This document shows, one piece after another, positions 10,985 through 19,966 of a stretch of DNA of 64,000 nucleotides (its first letter is position 1; each line of letters begins with the position of its first letter). The stretch is from Micromonospora sp. NBC_01740 (GTDB lineage Bacteria > Actinomycetota > Actinomycetes > Mycobacteriales > Micromonosporaceae). The position numbers and the translations under genes are program-made. A model generated the notes under the pieces. The model had not been told where the DNA came from. It saw only the letters and a program-made list of their open reading frames with translations, and searched no databases. The stretch covers positions 2,356,001 through 2,420,000 of the forward strand of contig NZ_CP109150.1 of NCBI RefSeq assembly GCF_035920365.1. Direction: 5' to 3'.

Positions 10985-11641
10985 CTAACCGAGCGGCTCG
11001 ACCGTCTGGTTGCCGGGCGCGACCTTCGTCCACAAATCTGTGAGCCGCAGGTCCAACTCGGCGAGGAGGCGGCGCAGCAGCGGCAGGCTGAGCCCGATCA
11101 CCGTGCTCGGATCACCCTCGATCCGCTCCACGAAGGGCCCGCCCAGGCCGTCGATCGTGAAGGCACCCGCCACGGCCAGCGGCTCGCCCGTACCCACGTA
11201 CGTGGCGATCTCGTCGTCGCCGATGTCGGCGAAGTGCACGACGGTGGAGGCGACCGCCTCGGCCCGCCGCCCGGCCTCGACGTCGATCAGGCAGTGCCCG
11301 CTGTGCAGCACGCCGCTGCGCCCGCGCATCCGCTCCCAGCGCCGGGTGGCGTCGGCCGCGTCGGTCGGCTTGCCGAAGATCTCCCCGTCGAAGGCCAGCA
11401 CCGAGTCGCACCCGATCACCAACGTCCGCTGGTCGTCGGCCGGCCGCAGCCGGGTGAGTACCGCCTGCGCCTTCATCCGGGCCAGTTCCAGGCAGAGCTC
11501 CTCGGCCCGCTCCGTGACCACGAGGGACTCGTCGACGCCGCTGACCAGCACATCCGTCTCGATCCCGGCGGCCTGGAGAATCTTGCGGCGGGCAGGGCTG
11601 GCGGAGGCGAGCACGAGGCGGAGCGGCAAGGACTTCGGCAC
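10985..11641 (-). CDS. maf: Maf-family nucleotide pyrophosphatase
   Basis: House-cleaning enzyme that hydrolyses non-canonical or methylated nucleoside triphosphates to monophosphates; 218 residues from GTG 11641. The start region LRLVLASASPARRKIL is the Maf signature (substrate loop SASPARR), the central motif VIGCDSVLAFDGEIFGKP contains catalytic acidic residues, and the final part FTIDGLGGPFVERIEGDPSTVIGLSLP is conserved. Starts further upstream would add a low-complexity Arg-rich tail and are unlikely. In mycobacteria maf sits between accE5 and accA3; the same order holds here, with insertions on both sides. Confidence 0.93.
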   Translation of the reverse strand: MPKSLPLRLVLASASPARRKILQAAGIETDVLVSGVDESLVVTERAEELCLELARMKAQAVLTRLRPADDQRTLVIGCDSVLAFDGEIFGKPTDAADATRRWERMRGRSGVLHSGHCLIDVEAGRRAEAVASTVVHFADIGDDEIATYVGTGEPLAVAGAFTIDGLGGPFVERIEGDPSTVIGLSLPLLRRLLAELDLRLTDLWTKVAPGNQTVEPLG

Positions 11642-11729
11642 GTCGCCGACGTTACCGGCTGACCCGGACGACGACGTGTCGGGTAGGACGTGTCGACCCT
11701 TCCTCGCCCGTCTCCGTCTTTTGGGTCGC

Positions 11730-12908
11730 TCAGCGACTGACGCGGGGCGGCGGGTCGCCGCCACGACGACGCCGACGGGCGATGAACGTCCACGCGCCGC
11801 CGGCCGCCACGATCACGCCGAGGGTGACCAGGCCACGGGCCATCGCCGCACCATTCCCGTCGCCCGCTGGCTCCGCTACCGCCGTCGTGGTCGAGGGGGT
11901 GCGGGCCGGCACGCTCGCCGTCGCCGATCCGAAACCCAGCGGCGGTACGTCAGCCGTCAACGCCGCCACCAGATCGATGACCCCGTGGCCGTACTCGTCG
12001 TCCCGTCCCGGCGGGCCCTTGTCGATCGCTGTGGCGGTGAGCCTGTGCGCCACCTCGGCGGCGGGCAGGTACGGGTACTTGGACCGGATCAAGGCGACGG
12101 CCCCAGCGACGATGGCTGTGGAGTCCGAGGTGCCGGTGCCCTTGCGATACTTGCCGTCGATGCTTGTGCTGAAGATGTCAACTGCCGGGGCGACCACGTC
12201 GATCTCTGGTCCGGTGACTGACACTGAGGCTCGCTGGCCGAGCCGATCAACCCCACCTACGGCAATTACGCCAGGGTAGGCGGCAGGGAATCCGACGTGT
12301 CGGCTAAGGGGCTTGTTGCCTGCTGCAGCGACAATAACTATGTCCGCGCGAATTGCGGCCTCGACTGCCGTATGTAATCGGCTATCTGCCGCTCCTGCTG
12401 CTGAAATGCTGATTACTTTGGCATTTTGCGTGATCGCGTAGTTGATCGCATCTTTCAATTGGTGACTGGTTCCCCCTTGGCCGTTATTCTTTACGCGTAT
12501 GGGAAGGATCTTCGCCTTCGGTGCGATGCCAAGGGCGCCTTGCTGGCCAGCTCGCCCGTGGGCGGCGATTAGACCTGCCATGCCGGTTCCGTGGCTATCT
12601 CGGTCTTGTCGGCCGTCGCCACTACCTCCAGCAACAATATCTGTGCCTCGGCGCAGATTGTGCGCAAGGTCGGGATGCGGATGAACGCCGGTGTCTGGCA
12701 CCGCAACCGTCACATCTTCGCCTTGAGTGATCTTGTGTGCTTCGGCGACCCTGAGAAAGCTCAGGTGCCACTGGTCCCCTCGGATCCGGTCAACTCCCTG
12801 CGGACTTGCGGCGCCACGGTTAGACCAAGCATGCGAGGCAGTCGGCGGCAGGAGTGCTGCCGTAAGAGTGAACAGCGCCAAGGCGGCCTGGATGGTCCGA
12901 GTCCTCAA
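11730..12908 (-). CDS. mycP: Mycosin-like S8 serine protease associated with type VII secretion
   Basis: Membrane-anchored subtilase of about 392 residues. From TTG 12908 it begins with a signal peptide (MRTRTIQAALALF..., cleavage after SHA near 27). The catalytic triad is Asp72 (VPDTGVHPHPD), His106 (RDSHGTGMAG) and Ser261 (GTGTSDSTAIVAG), with oxyanion Asn198 in AAAGN. A C-terminal membrane helix (VTLGVIVAAGGAWTFIA) and a basic tail follow, the mycosin layout. The TTG overlaps the TGA of the upstream gene (ttga), implying translational coupling. In the serine loop the usual Pro is Ala265. DNA at about 12.3-12.7 kb is visibly poorer in GC than its surroundings. An ATG at 12998 is an alternative start without a matching signal peptide. 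Confidence 0.87.
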   Translation of the reverse strand: MRTRTIQAALALFTLTAALLPPTASHAWSNRGAASPQGVDRIRGDQWHLSFLRVAEAHKITQGEDVTVAVPDTGVHPHPDLAHNLRRGTDIVAGGSGDGRQDRDSHGTGMAGLIAAHGRAGQQGALGIAPKAKILPIRVKNNGQGGTSHQLKDAINYAITQNAKVISISAAGAADSRLHTAVEAAIRADIVIVAAAGNKPLSRHVGFPAAYPGVIAVGGVDRLGQRASVSVTGPEIDVVAPAVDIFSTSIDGKYRKGTGTSDSTAIVAGAVALIRSKYPYLPAAEVAHRLTATAIDKGPPGRDDEYGHGVIDLVAALTADVPPLGFGSATASVPARTPSTTTAVAEPAGDGNGAAMARGLVTLGVIVAAGGAWTFIARRRRRGGDPPPRVSR

Positions 12909-14305
12909 CGGTTGAAGCCAATAGCCGGACCTGGGTCGATGGGGCCATCTTCGTCCGGAGGGCGGACTACCGGGCTTACGCCTCGGTCCACTTCCCATGG
13001 GTGGTCCGGATCCCAGTGCCGCGACTCCTTGTCGCTGCCGTCGTACCGTCCCGACCGACCCGCCATCCCGCCTGAACGGGCAGTGCCCATGCCAGGTGCT
13101 CCGCCGATTGGCGGTATACCCTGCACCGCGCTGAGGTTGCGGCCAACCCCAGGACGGGAGCCTGCGCCCCCGGTCGGAGCGGTGCCCGCGCCCCCGCCGC
13201 CGATTACTCCACCAATCGGGTTAACTCGACGTTGCTGTGCGCCGCTGCCACTAGAGGGTCCAAATCCCATTCCGGGGGTTCCGCCGATCAGACCACCTGG
13301 TGGCATGGGCCGGGGTGATGCCGGTGGCGTGGCAGGCGGGAGCCCCGGAATGGCTCCGTTGACCGGCCGGCTGCTAGGGCCAGGCTGACCGATCGGCAAC
13401 CCAGAGATCCCGTGCCCAGGCCGCACGCCTGGCGGCATCGCAGGCATCGGTCCACTGCCGGAGCCAGCGGGGAGGCCGGGTGGAGTTGGACCTGGCATTG
13501 CGGGATTGATTGGAGAAGGCGCTACACCAGGTTTCACCCCGCCGAGGACAGGCCCGACGTTACGGGTGGTTGGTGCGGAGATTTGTCGCGCGTTAGTGGT
13601 CGGCCGTGCAACGGACGAAGTAGTCGAACTTGACAACGGCACGGGAACGACGGGAGGAATTACCGGAGCGGCCGAAACGGCGCCTCCGTAGATATCGGAG
13701 TTGTGCTGGTCCGCCTCAGGCAGAGGCTTAGGCCTGGGTGGTGGTTGGCGGAGCATTACTCGGGCGTGTTGGAGTTCGCCGCTGAGGCCGTACATGATGC
13801 CGCGCGCCTGGACGTTGAGGCGTTCGAGGTCCGCGTCCGTCACGGGGCGGTCGGGGACCCGGCTGCCCATGGCCGCCTTCGGGTCGGCGAGCGTCGCGTC
13901 GTACGTCTGCTTCTCCTGGACCTTGACGGCGTACGTCTCGTAGATCTTCTTCAGTTCCGTGCGGGTGGCGCTGATGGCCTGTGTGGCGGCGGAGAGCGCG
14001 GTGTAGTTGGCGCTGGCCGCGTCGTGCGTGCGCTGCACCTTGTCGATGAGCTCGTCCAGCTCGCGGACGTAGGCCCGGGCCGCCTCGTTGGTCTCCGGGG
14101 GCCATGCCTCGGCGAGCCCCTTGCGGTATTCCTGGAGCCGGCTCAGGTGCATCCGGGCGAGGTCGCAGATCTTGCGCCAGCCGGCGACCTGCTTCCAGTG
14201 GTTGGTGGTGTCGTGGTCCTGGAGGCAGGCCCACATGCTGGCGACATCCATCAGTCGCCAGTCGGTGAGGGCGGACGTGCGGCCGCCGGTGCCCCGTTCG
14301 ATCAT
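12905..14305 (-). CDS. Putative type VII secretion substrate: helical N-domain with Pro/Gly-rich tail
   Basis: A 466-residue protein with no recognised enzyme motif. Residues 1 to about 200 are predicted helical, including WRLMDVASMWACL and the coiled-coil-like stretch ELDELIDKVQRTHDAASANYTAL. Residues 200-410 are low-complexity Pro/Gly/Ser. The end WEVDRGVSPVVRPPDEDGPI, followed by DPGPAIGFNR, resembles the conserved end of actinomycete PPE/WXG100-like proteins encoded beside mycosins. It overlaps both neighbours by four bases (ATGA and TTGA), making a tight three-gene unit. Export by an ESX system is inferred from this context; the membrane apparatus (EccB, C, D, E) is not in the window. 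Confidence 0.7.
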   Translation of the reverse strand: MIERGTGGRTSALTDWRLMDVASMWACLQDHDTTNHWKQVAGWRKICDLARMHLSRLQEYRKGLAEAWPPETNEAARAYVRELDELIDKVQRTHDAASANYTALSAATQAISATRTELKKIYETYAVKVQEKQTYDATLADPKAAMGSRVPDRPVTDADLERLNVQARGIMYGLSGELQHARVMLRQPPPRPKPLPEADQHNSDIYGGAVSAAPVIPPVVPVPLSSSTTSSVARPTTNARQISAPTTRNVGPVLGGVKPGVAPSPINPAMPGPTPPGLPAGSGSGPMPAMPPGVRPGHGISGLPIGQPGPSSRPVNGAIPGLPPATPPASPRPMPPGGLIGGTPGMGFGPSSGSGAQQRRVNPIGGVIGGGGAGTAPTGGAGSRPGVGRNLSAVQGIPPIGGAPGMGTARSGGMAGRSGRYDGSDKESRHWDPDHPWEVDRGVSPVVRPPDEDGPIDPGPAIGFNR

Positions 14306-14781
14306 GGCAGCACCACCGGACCCCGTCCCCGTCCCTGACCCGGTGCGGGTTCCGGCCCGGTGGGATCGGGCAGCATCGGCGGCGCGCCGCGAGGCGCCGT
14401 GGGGGCCGGGTTGGCGAGGGCCCGCTCGATGTCGGTCACGCGCGCGGCGGCGAAGGCGTCGGACCCGGTGTAGCGGGTGGCGACGGTGCCGGCGGCGACG
14501 GCCAGGTGGCCGGTGACGTCGCGGACGCCCCAGACCATGTCGGCGGTGGCCTGCTGGGTCTCGTGGTGCGCGCGCAGGAAGTCGACCAGCTCGATGAACG
14601 CGTCGGCCGGGTTGGGCACCGGTGCTGTCAGGTCCGCGGCGATGTACGACAGGTGTGGGGCGTAGTTGCGTTCCACTTCGGCCTGGAGCTTGTCGGCGAA
14701 CTCGCGGAGCTGGCGGATGTCGGCCTCGATGCCGCCGTAGCCGCGGAGCCAGGACGCTGGACCGTCCTCCTCGGGGATCAT
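14302..14781 (-). CDS. Small helical protein of the type VII secretion-associated cassette
   Basis: A 159-residue protein of unknown function, first gene of the three-gene cassette ending with mycP. Residues 15-115 look like two long amphipathic helices (IEADIRQLREFADKLQAEVE and a second ADAFIELVDFLRAHHETQQ), the size and shape expected of WXG100/ESX-like or chaperone-like partners, but no clear WxG motif is present. The C-terminus is Pro/Gly-rich. The stop overlaps the next start (ATGA at 14302-14305). A secretion substrate or substrate partner is the likeliest role. Confidence 0.65.
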   Translation of the reverse strand: MIPEEDGPASWLRGYGGIEADIRQLREFADKLQAEVERNYAPHLSYIAADLTAPVPNPADAFIELVDFLRAHHETQQATADMVWGVRDVTGHLAVAAGTVATRYTGSDAFAAARVTDIERALANPAPTAPRGAPPMLPDPTGPEPAPGQGRGRGPVVLP

Positions 14782-14924
14782 CGGCCCTCCCTGCCCGTCA
14801 CTGCGTCGTTTCCCTGAGTGAGGTTAATAGGTCCCCGGGGGTGTCGGCAGCCCCGCCCCGGCACACACCGGCCACCCTGCGGGTGCGCAGGGGCGCCGAG
14901 CTGCGGTGATCCGTGCGGAAAAGG

Positions 14925-15134
14925 TCAGCGGGGCAGGCCGGACGCCCGCCAGGCGCCGGGGCCGGCGACCGTCGCTGCGACGGGCCGGCCGGAGCGCGCC
15001 CAGGCGGACGCGGCGACCGGAGGGGTCGCGGGGGCCGGGCGGGACCGTACGACGATCGCGCCCACCAGCGCGGCCAGTTCCTCGGCGGTGGGGACCCCGC
15101 GGACGACCCGGAACAGCGGCTCTTCGGCAGACAT
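14925..15134 (-). CDS. accE: Acyl-CoA carboxylase epsilon subunit (AccE)
   Basis: A 69-residue protein matching actinobacterial AccE in length and pattern. The N-terminus LFRVVRGVPTAEELAALVGAIV precedes a variable Ala/Pro linker, then WARSGRP and the conserved end GAWRASGLPR. In Streptomyces and Mycobacterium this subunit stabilises or stimulates the alpha-beta carboxylase complex. It normally follows accD directly; here accD is 6.3 kb upstream in transcription direction, with unrelated genes between, so it must have its own promoter. The position between accD and maf supports the call. Confidence 0.82.
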   Translation of the reverse strand: MSAEEPLFRVVRGVPTAEELAALVGAIVVRSRPAPATPPVAASAWARSGRPVAATVAGPGAWRASGLPR

Positions 15135-15226
15135 GGCGTCAGCGTACGCGGCGGAGAGGTTGACCTTGACCGCACAGTGGCGTGCCGGCGGTGTGAGCGT
15201 CGTCGGCTCCGGGTACCGTCTGGGCG

Positions 15227-17158
15227 ATGTCGAACGCGCTGCCCCAACTCGTCGCTGACCGATACCGGCTCCTCTCGCCGCTCGGTCAGGGCGGCATGGG
15301 TCGGGTGTGGAAGGCGCGCGACGAGGTGCTGCACCGGGACGTGGCGATCAAGGAACTCGTCCCGCCGCCCAGCCTCACCGACGAGGAACGCCGCGAGATG
15401 CGGGAACGCTCGCTGCGTGAGGCCCGGGCCATCGCCCGGCTCAACCACATCAACGTGGTCCGCATCTTCGACGTGCTGCGCACCGACGGCGACCCGTGGA
15501 TCGTCATGGAGTACGTGGCGTCGAAGTCGTTGCAGGACACGCTCGCCGAGGACGGCCCGGTGACGCCGGCGCGTGCCGTGGAGATCGGCCTGGGCGTGCT
15601 GGCCGCGCTCAAGTCGGCGCACAAGGCCGGCGTGATGCACCGCGACGTCAAGCCCGGCAACGTGCTGCTCGGCGACGATGGCCGGGTGGTGCTGACCGAT
15701 TTCGGCCTCGCCACGATTCCCGGCGACCCGAACGTGACCCGCACGGGAATGGTGCTCGGGTCGCCCGCGTACATCTCGCCTGAGCGGGCCCGCGAGGGCA
15801 CCGCCGGGCCGGAGGCCGACCTCTGGTCGCTGGGCGCCACCCTCTACGCGGCGGTCGAGGGCAAGTCGCCGTACGCGCGACCGTCGGCGATCGCCACCCT
15901 GGCGGCGCTCGCCACCGAGCCGATGCCGCCACCGAAGAACGCCGGGCCGCTCAAGCCGGTGCTCAACGGCCTGCTGCGCAAGGACCCGAACGAGCGGATC
16001 ACCGCCGAGGTGGCGGAGAAGTTGCTGCGCCGGGCCGGCGGCAAGCGCACCCGCACGATTCCGCTGCTCGACGGCGTACGCCGGCCGGGGCCGAACGGTC
16101 CGCGTGAGCCCCGCCCGCCGCTGGTGCCGGCGCCGCGACCGGCCGAGGGTGGAACCGACAAGCCGGTCAGCCCGCCGGCGCCGCGCGCGCCGCTGGCGGC
16201 CGCCGCCGGTGCCGCCGCGGCGTCCACCGCCGAGGACGCGACGGCGGCGCTCTCCTCGGACTCCGTGCCGACCGCCAAGGTTGGATCCTCCACCTCGGAC
16301 GCGGCCCCGACGGCGAAGGTCGACCCGCCGAAGCCCGCGCTCGACGACACGAAGGCCGAGCCGGCGGTCCCGGCGCCCGGCAGGCCGGCGAACCCCACCT
16401 CGGTGATGCCCGCGCCGGTCAGCCCGCCGTCCGGCCGGGCGACGGTCGTGGCGTCCAGCGGTACGAAGCCGAACAACACCCGGCGCAACGTGCTGATCGG
16501 GGCGCTGGTGGCGCTGCTGCTGATCGGCCTGGTGGTGATCGTGCCGATGCTGACCAGCGGCGACGGTGGGGACGGCGGCGGCACCCCGCAGGCCGACCCG
16601 ACCGGCGCGGCGACCTCGCAGGGGCAGCCGCCGCAGTCCTCCGCGCCGGCCCCGCCCACGAGCGCCGCGCCGAGCCCGACGCCCTCGGCCACCCCGTCGC
16701 CGACCCCGGACGCGCTGCCGGCGGGCTGGAAGCTGCACAAGGACCCGGGCGGCTTCACGGTGCCGATCCCGGCGAACTGGGTGCGCCGCAACGCCGGAGC
16801 GAACACCGTCGTCTTCGACGAGCCCGGCGGGCCGGGCGAACTGCTGGTGCAGTGGACGTCCAGCCCGAAGTCGGACGCCTACGCCGACTGGAAGGGGGCC
16901 GAACCGGCCCGCAAGAACTACGTGAAGAACTACCAGTACCTGAGCATCAAGCGCTGCGACTACTGGAAGACCTGCGCGGACTGGGAGTGGCTGGAGACCC
17001 GCGACGGCACGCGGATCCACGTCCGCAACCGGGGCTTCGTCACGGCCAAGAACCGCGGTTACGCCCTGCGCTGGGAGGTCGCCGCGAAGGACTGGCAGGC
17101 CAACCTGGCCAACTTCGACCGGATTGCCAAGGGCTTCGTGCCCGACCGCAAGGACTGA
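15227..17158 (+). CDS. Membrane-anchored Ser/Thr protein kinase (PknB type)
   Basis: Hanks-type kinase of 643 residues. The cytoplasmic kinase domain spans about residues 10-275: glycine loop LGQGGMGRVWKARD, catalytic Lys42 in VAIKEL, HRDVKPGN with Asp140, DFG with Asp158, and SPER as the APE-like motif. A Pro/Ala/Ser-rich juxtamembrane stretch follows. One membrane helix lies at about 420-442 (VLIGALVALLLIGLVVIVPM), then a Thr/Pro linker and an extracellular domain of about 140 residues beginning GWKLHKDPGGFTVPIPANW with two Cys (RCDYWKTC). There are no PASTA repeats, so the external signal probably differs from that of PknB. It is divergent from accE with a 92-base gap. Confidence 0.93.
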   Translation: MSNALPQLVADRYRLLSPLGQGGMGRVWKARDEVLHRDVAIKELVPPPSLTDEERREMRERSLREARAIARLNHINVVRIFDVLRTDGDPWIVMEYVASKSLQDTLAEDGPVTPARAVEIGLGVLAALKSAHKAGVMHRDVKPGNVLLGDDGRVVLTDFGLATIPGDPNVTRTGMVLGSPAYISPERAREGTAGPEADLWSLGATLYAAVEGKSPYARPSAIATLAALATEPMPPPKNAGPLKPVLNGLLRKDPNERITAEVAEKLLRRAGGKRTRTIPLLDGVRRPGPNGPREPRPPLVPAPRPAEGGTDKPVSPPAPRAPLAAAAGAAAASTAEDATAALSSDSVPTAKVGSSTSDAAPTAKVDPPKPALDDTKAEPAVPAPGRPANPTSVMPAPVSPPSGRATVVASSGTKPNNTRRNVLIGALVALLLIGLVVIVPMLTSGDGGDGGGTPQADPTGAATSQGQPPQSSAPAPPTSAAPSPTPSATPSPTPDALPAGWKLHKDPGGFTVPIPANWVRRNAGANTVVFDEPGGPGELLVQWTSSPKSDAYADWKGAEPARKNYVKNYQYLSIKRCDYWKTCADWEWLETRDGTRIHVRNRGFVTAKNRGYALRWEVAAKDWQANLANFDRIAKGFVPDRKD

Positions 17159-17249
17159 TCCGCGGGATTCGCGCCCGTTGCGAGATCGACTCGCATGACC
17201 TTCCGCCGTACGGGGTATCTGACCTTCACGACGGAAGGGAGGGTACGAC

Positions 17250-17480
17250 ATGGGTTACCGACGGAGGGACGCCCGGCCCCGAGTGGCACTGTGGATGCTC
17301 GTGGCCCTCGGCGACATCGTCCTGCTGCTCGCCGCCGCCGGCCTGCCGCTGCTGTTCGCGCTGCTCAGCGTCGTGACCGTCACCCTCGCCGGGGTGGGCG
17401 TCCGGCGCTTCGCCCGGCGGAACGCGCTCGCCCGCGAGAACGCGGCGGCCGTGCCCGTGGCGGCCCGACGGCAGGTCTGA
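17250..17480 (+). CDS. Small two-helix membrane protein
   Basis: A 76-residue protein of unknown function. A basic N-terminus (MGYRRRDARPR) precedes two hydrophobic stretches (VALWMLVALGDIVLLLAAAG and LLFALLSVVTVTLAGVGV) and a basic tail. GAAGGGAGGG upstream of the ATG is a good ribosome binding site, supporting translation. It follows the kinase gene by 92 bases in the same direction and might be co-transcribed. The family is not recognised. Confidence 0.6.
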   Translation: MGYRRRDARPRVALWMLVALGDIVLLLAAAGLPLLFALLSVVTVTLAGVGVRRFARRNALARENAAAVPVAARRQV

Positions 17481-17498
17481 CGCCCGCGAGAGCGGCCT

Positions 17499-17553
17499 GG
17501 CGGCAGCCGGATCAGTTGTCGACCGTACGGTGACAACCGATCCCGCTGCCGCC
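17499..17553. terminator. Imperfect hairpin between convergent small membrane protein and lysozyme genes
   Basis: Arms 17499-17520 and 17532-17553 (outer GGCGGCAG/CTGCCGCC, inner GTTGTC/GACAAC) with a few mismatches. Located between two convergent stops. Confidence 0.6.
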
Positions 17554-17578
17554 AACCGCCTCCCCAGGCGAGTCAGGC

Positions 17579-18331
17579 TCAGGTGTTGTTGGCCAGGGCG
17601 ATCAGCCGGCTCCGGTCACCGTTCCAGTGGTTGCGGTCGACCCCGCCGCTGATTCCGGCGACGCTGCCCCGGTCGGTGTACTGCCAGAAGCTCCAGAACG
17701 GCGCCCCGGCCGGCAGCGCGCCGACCGTGCTCGACCAGCGGGCGACCCAGAGCGGATGGTTCGCCCACGGGGCGCTCCAGCTGCCGGTGCACTGGTTCCA
17801 CCAGCTCGTGGTGGTGTAGATGACGGCGTAGCGGCCGGTGCGGGCGCGGTAGGTGTTGAGGAAGTCCTGGACCCAGTTCCGCATGCCCGTCGTGCTCAGG
17901 CCGTAGCAGTAGCCGCCCGCGTACGGGTTGGCTTCGAGGTCCAGCGCGGCCGGGAGGGTGCGGCTGTCGGCCGACCAGGCGCCACCGTTGGAGGCCAGGT
18001 AGTTCGCCTGGACCGCGCCGGAGGAGATGTTGGGCCGGGCGAAGTGGTACGCGCCCCGGATGACGCCGGCGTTGTAGGCGGCCACGTAGTTCGTGTTGAA
18101 CCGCGGGTCCTTGTAGCTGGTGCCCTCGGTCGCCTTGATGAAGGCGAACTGGATGCCCGCGTTGCGGACGCTGGTCCAGTTGATGGCGCCCTGGTAGTGG
18201 GACACGTCGATGCCGGGCGTGGTGGCGGCCGCCGCGGGGGTCGCGGTCGCGACGAGCCCCGCCGCCGCGGTGGCGAGGGCCGCGAGGGTGGCGGCCAACA
18301 GCTGCCGCAGGGATGTTCCGGTACGGGTCAT
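17579..18331 (-). CDS. Secreted GH25 lysozyme (N,O-diacetylmuramidase)
   Basis: Cleaves the beta-1,4 bond between N-acetylmuramic acid and N-acetylglucosamine in peptidoglycan, outside the cell. The protein has 250 residues. A signal peptide with Ala-rich core ends at about residue 36 (TPAAAA). The GH25 barrel begins GIDVSHYQGAINW with catalytic Asp; AALDLEANPY carries catalytic Glu; the end includes WSFWQYTDRGSVAGI with the family aromatic/Asp cluster. The start at 18331 is supported by GGAGG six bases upstream. No cell-wall-binding domain is attached. Roles could include wall turnover or attack on competitors. Confidence 0.93.
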   Translation of the reverse strand: MTRTGTSLRQLLAATLAALATAAAGLVATATPAAAATTPGIDVSHYQGAINWTSVRNAGIQFAFIKATEGTSYKDPRFNTNYVAAYNAGVIRGAYHFARPNISSGAVQANYLASNGGAWSADSRTLPAALDLEANPYAGGYCYGLSTTGMRNWVQDFLNTYRARTGRYAVIYTTTSWWNQCTGSWSAPWANHPLWVARWSSTVGALPAGAPFWSFWQYTDRGSVAGISGGVDRNHWNGDRSRLIALANNT

Positions 18332-18494
18332 GGATGCCTCCAAGGACGCCGGACTGAATAGACGTTCATCTTTGGAGGTAAGTGCCCCGAATGGCAAGGG
18401 GAGCTAAGGAAATCTTCAGGAACGGCGAAACTGGCCGCCCTGACGGCAGGTGTCTCCGCCGCTGGCGAGCGGACCGGGTGAGGCGCTCTCCGCC

Positions 18495-19046
18495 TCAGCG
18501 CAGCGTGGCCGGGTCGACGCGCCAGCGGATCGGCTCGGCCAGGCGGAACTCCTCGCCCGGCTTCGCCACCTGGTCCTCGACGTAGTGCGCGCCGTCGAGC
18601 CGGTGCAGCCGCAGCGAGTGGCCGGCGCCGTCCTGCTCCACCAGCAGGTACCACGGAATCCCGGCGATCGCGTAGAGCTGCATCTTGACCAACCGGTCGG
18701 CTGCCGCGTTCCCCGGCGAGACGATCTCGCAGACGAGGACCACCTCGCCTGCCTCGACGACGGTGCCCTCGTCGTCGGTGTCAGCCACCACCACGTCGGG
18801 GATGACAATGCGGTCGACGCCGAGCCGGACGTTCACCGCCTCGAAGACCAGTAGGCCCTGCGGCAGCGCTGCTGGCCGCAGGCTGTTCGTCAGGCTCCAC
18901 GACACCAACTGGTGCCGCTTGCTCGGGGCAGGGCTCACGATCAGGCTCCCGTCGAGCAACTCGATCCGGTTCGACGTCTCGCTCATGGCGAGGTACTCGG
19001 CCTCGGTCCACAGGCCGACGTGGGGTTCCAGGGGTGCCGCAGTCAC
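18495..19046 (-). CDS. Uma2-family (DUF820) putative endonuclease
   Basis: A 183-residue protein, standard Uma2 size. The PD-(D/E)XK-like core is visible: [19 protein letters not shown], then [14 protein letters not shown] with the Asp, then [19 protein letters not shown] with the Glu and downstream Lys. These families are abundant in actinomycetes and cyanobacteria, and their biological role is not settled. The start is GTG. It sits alone, divergent from the M50 protease gene across about 100 bases. Confidence 0.88.
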   Translation of the reverse strand: MTAAPLEPHVGLWTEAEYLAMSETSNRIELLDGSLIVSPAPSKRHQLVSWSLTNSLRPAALPQGLLVFEAVNVRLGVDRIVIPDVVVADTDDEGTVVEAGEVVLVCEIVSPGNAAADRLVKMQLYAIAGIPWYLLVEQDGAGHSLRLHRLDGAHYVEDQVAKPGEEFRLAEPIRWRVDPATLR

Positions 19047-19147
19047 CGGCGTCCACCTCCCGCTCCTGTCGCCACCGGATCAGCCTTCCACGATACGGGC
19101 CGGAGAGGACGCAGTGACACAGGTCGGGGCCGGTAGGCTCGCGCCCC

Positions 19148-19897
19148 ATGGTGTCGATCGACGGGCTCGGCGGTCTCTGGGACAAGCTGTTCGCGGCGCA
19201 GCCGGACCCACCGCCCCTGCTGGTGCTGCTGACCGCCGCCGTCGCCCTGGTGGTCGTCTCCACCCAACTGCCCTGGCGGATCGCCCGCAACGCCATCACC
19301 ATCGCCCACGAGGGCGGGCACGCGCTGGCCGCCCTGCTCACCGGCCGCCGGCTGCACGGCATCCGGCTGCACTCGGACACCTCGGGGCTGACCCTCTCCG
19401 CCGGCCGGCCCACCGGCCCCGGAATGATCCTCACCCTGCTCGCCGGCTACGTCGCCCCGCCGCTGGTCGGGTTGGCCGGCGCGTGGCTGCTCGGCGGCAA
19501 CCGGATCACCCTGCTGCTCTGGGTCGCCGTGGCGCTGCTGCTGGCCATGCTGATCATGATCCGCAACGTCTTCGGCGTGCTCTCGCTGCTGGTCACCGGC
19601 GGAGTGGTCCTCGCCGTCTCCTGGTACGCCGAGCCGCAGGTGCAGGCGGCGTTCGCGTACGCCGGGGTGTGGTTCCTGCTGCTCGGCGGCGTGCGGCCGG
19701 TGGTGGAGCTGCAACGGCTGCGCTCGCGGGGTCGGATGCCCGCCTCCGACGCCGACCAGCTCGCCGGCCTCACCCCGCTGCCGGCCCTCTTCTGGGTCAC
19801 CGTCTTCGCCCTGGTCAACCTGGCCGCCCTCGGCGCCGGCGCGCTGCTGCTGGCCGGCCCGATCCTCACCGACGCCGGCCTGATGCCCGGAAATTGA
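19148..19897 (+). CDS. M50-family intramembrane metalloprotease-like protein
   Basis: A 249-residue protein with about six membrane segments. The zinc-binding motif HEGGH is at residues 54-58 within ITIAHEGGHALAALLTG, followed by a Gly-rich loop as in M50B proteins. A clear second-site LDG/NPDG motif is not seen, so catalytic competence is less certain than the fold. It lies 69 bases before a sigma factor gene and its probable anti-sigma gene, all in the same direction. That suggests possible regulated intramembrane proteolysis of the anti-sigma protein, which is an inference from context. Confidence 0.8.
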   Translation: MVSIDGLGGLWDKLFAAQPDPPPLLVLLTAAVALVVVSTQLPWRIARNAITIAHEGGHALAALLTGRRLHGIRLHSDTSGLTLSAGRPTGPGMILTLLAGYVAPPLVGLAGAWLLGGNRITLLLWVAVALLLAMLIMIRNVFGVLSLLVTGGVVLAVSWYAEPQVQAAFAYAGVWFLLLGGVRPVVELQRLRSRGRMPASDADQLAGLTPLPALFWVTVFALVNLAALGAGALLLAGPILTDAGLMPGN

Positions 19898-19966
19898 CCG
19901 GTCGACCGGGCAACCGGCGGCACCGTCCGACGCGTGTCCCCTGCGACCGTCACGGGGAGGTAGCAG

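Noticed and set aside
14798..17251. An 817-codon minus-strand frame opposite the Ser/Thr kinase
   Set aside because: Low-complexity Arg/Gly/Ala translation with no motif, antisense to an unmistakable kinase. It is a compositional shadow.
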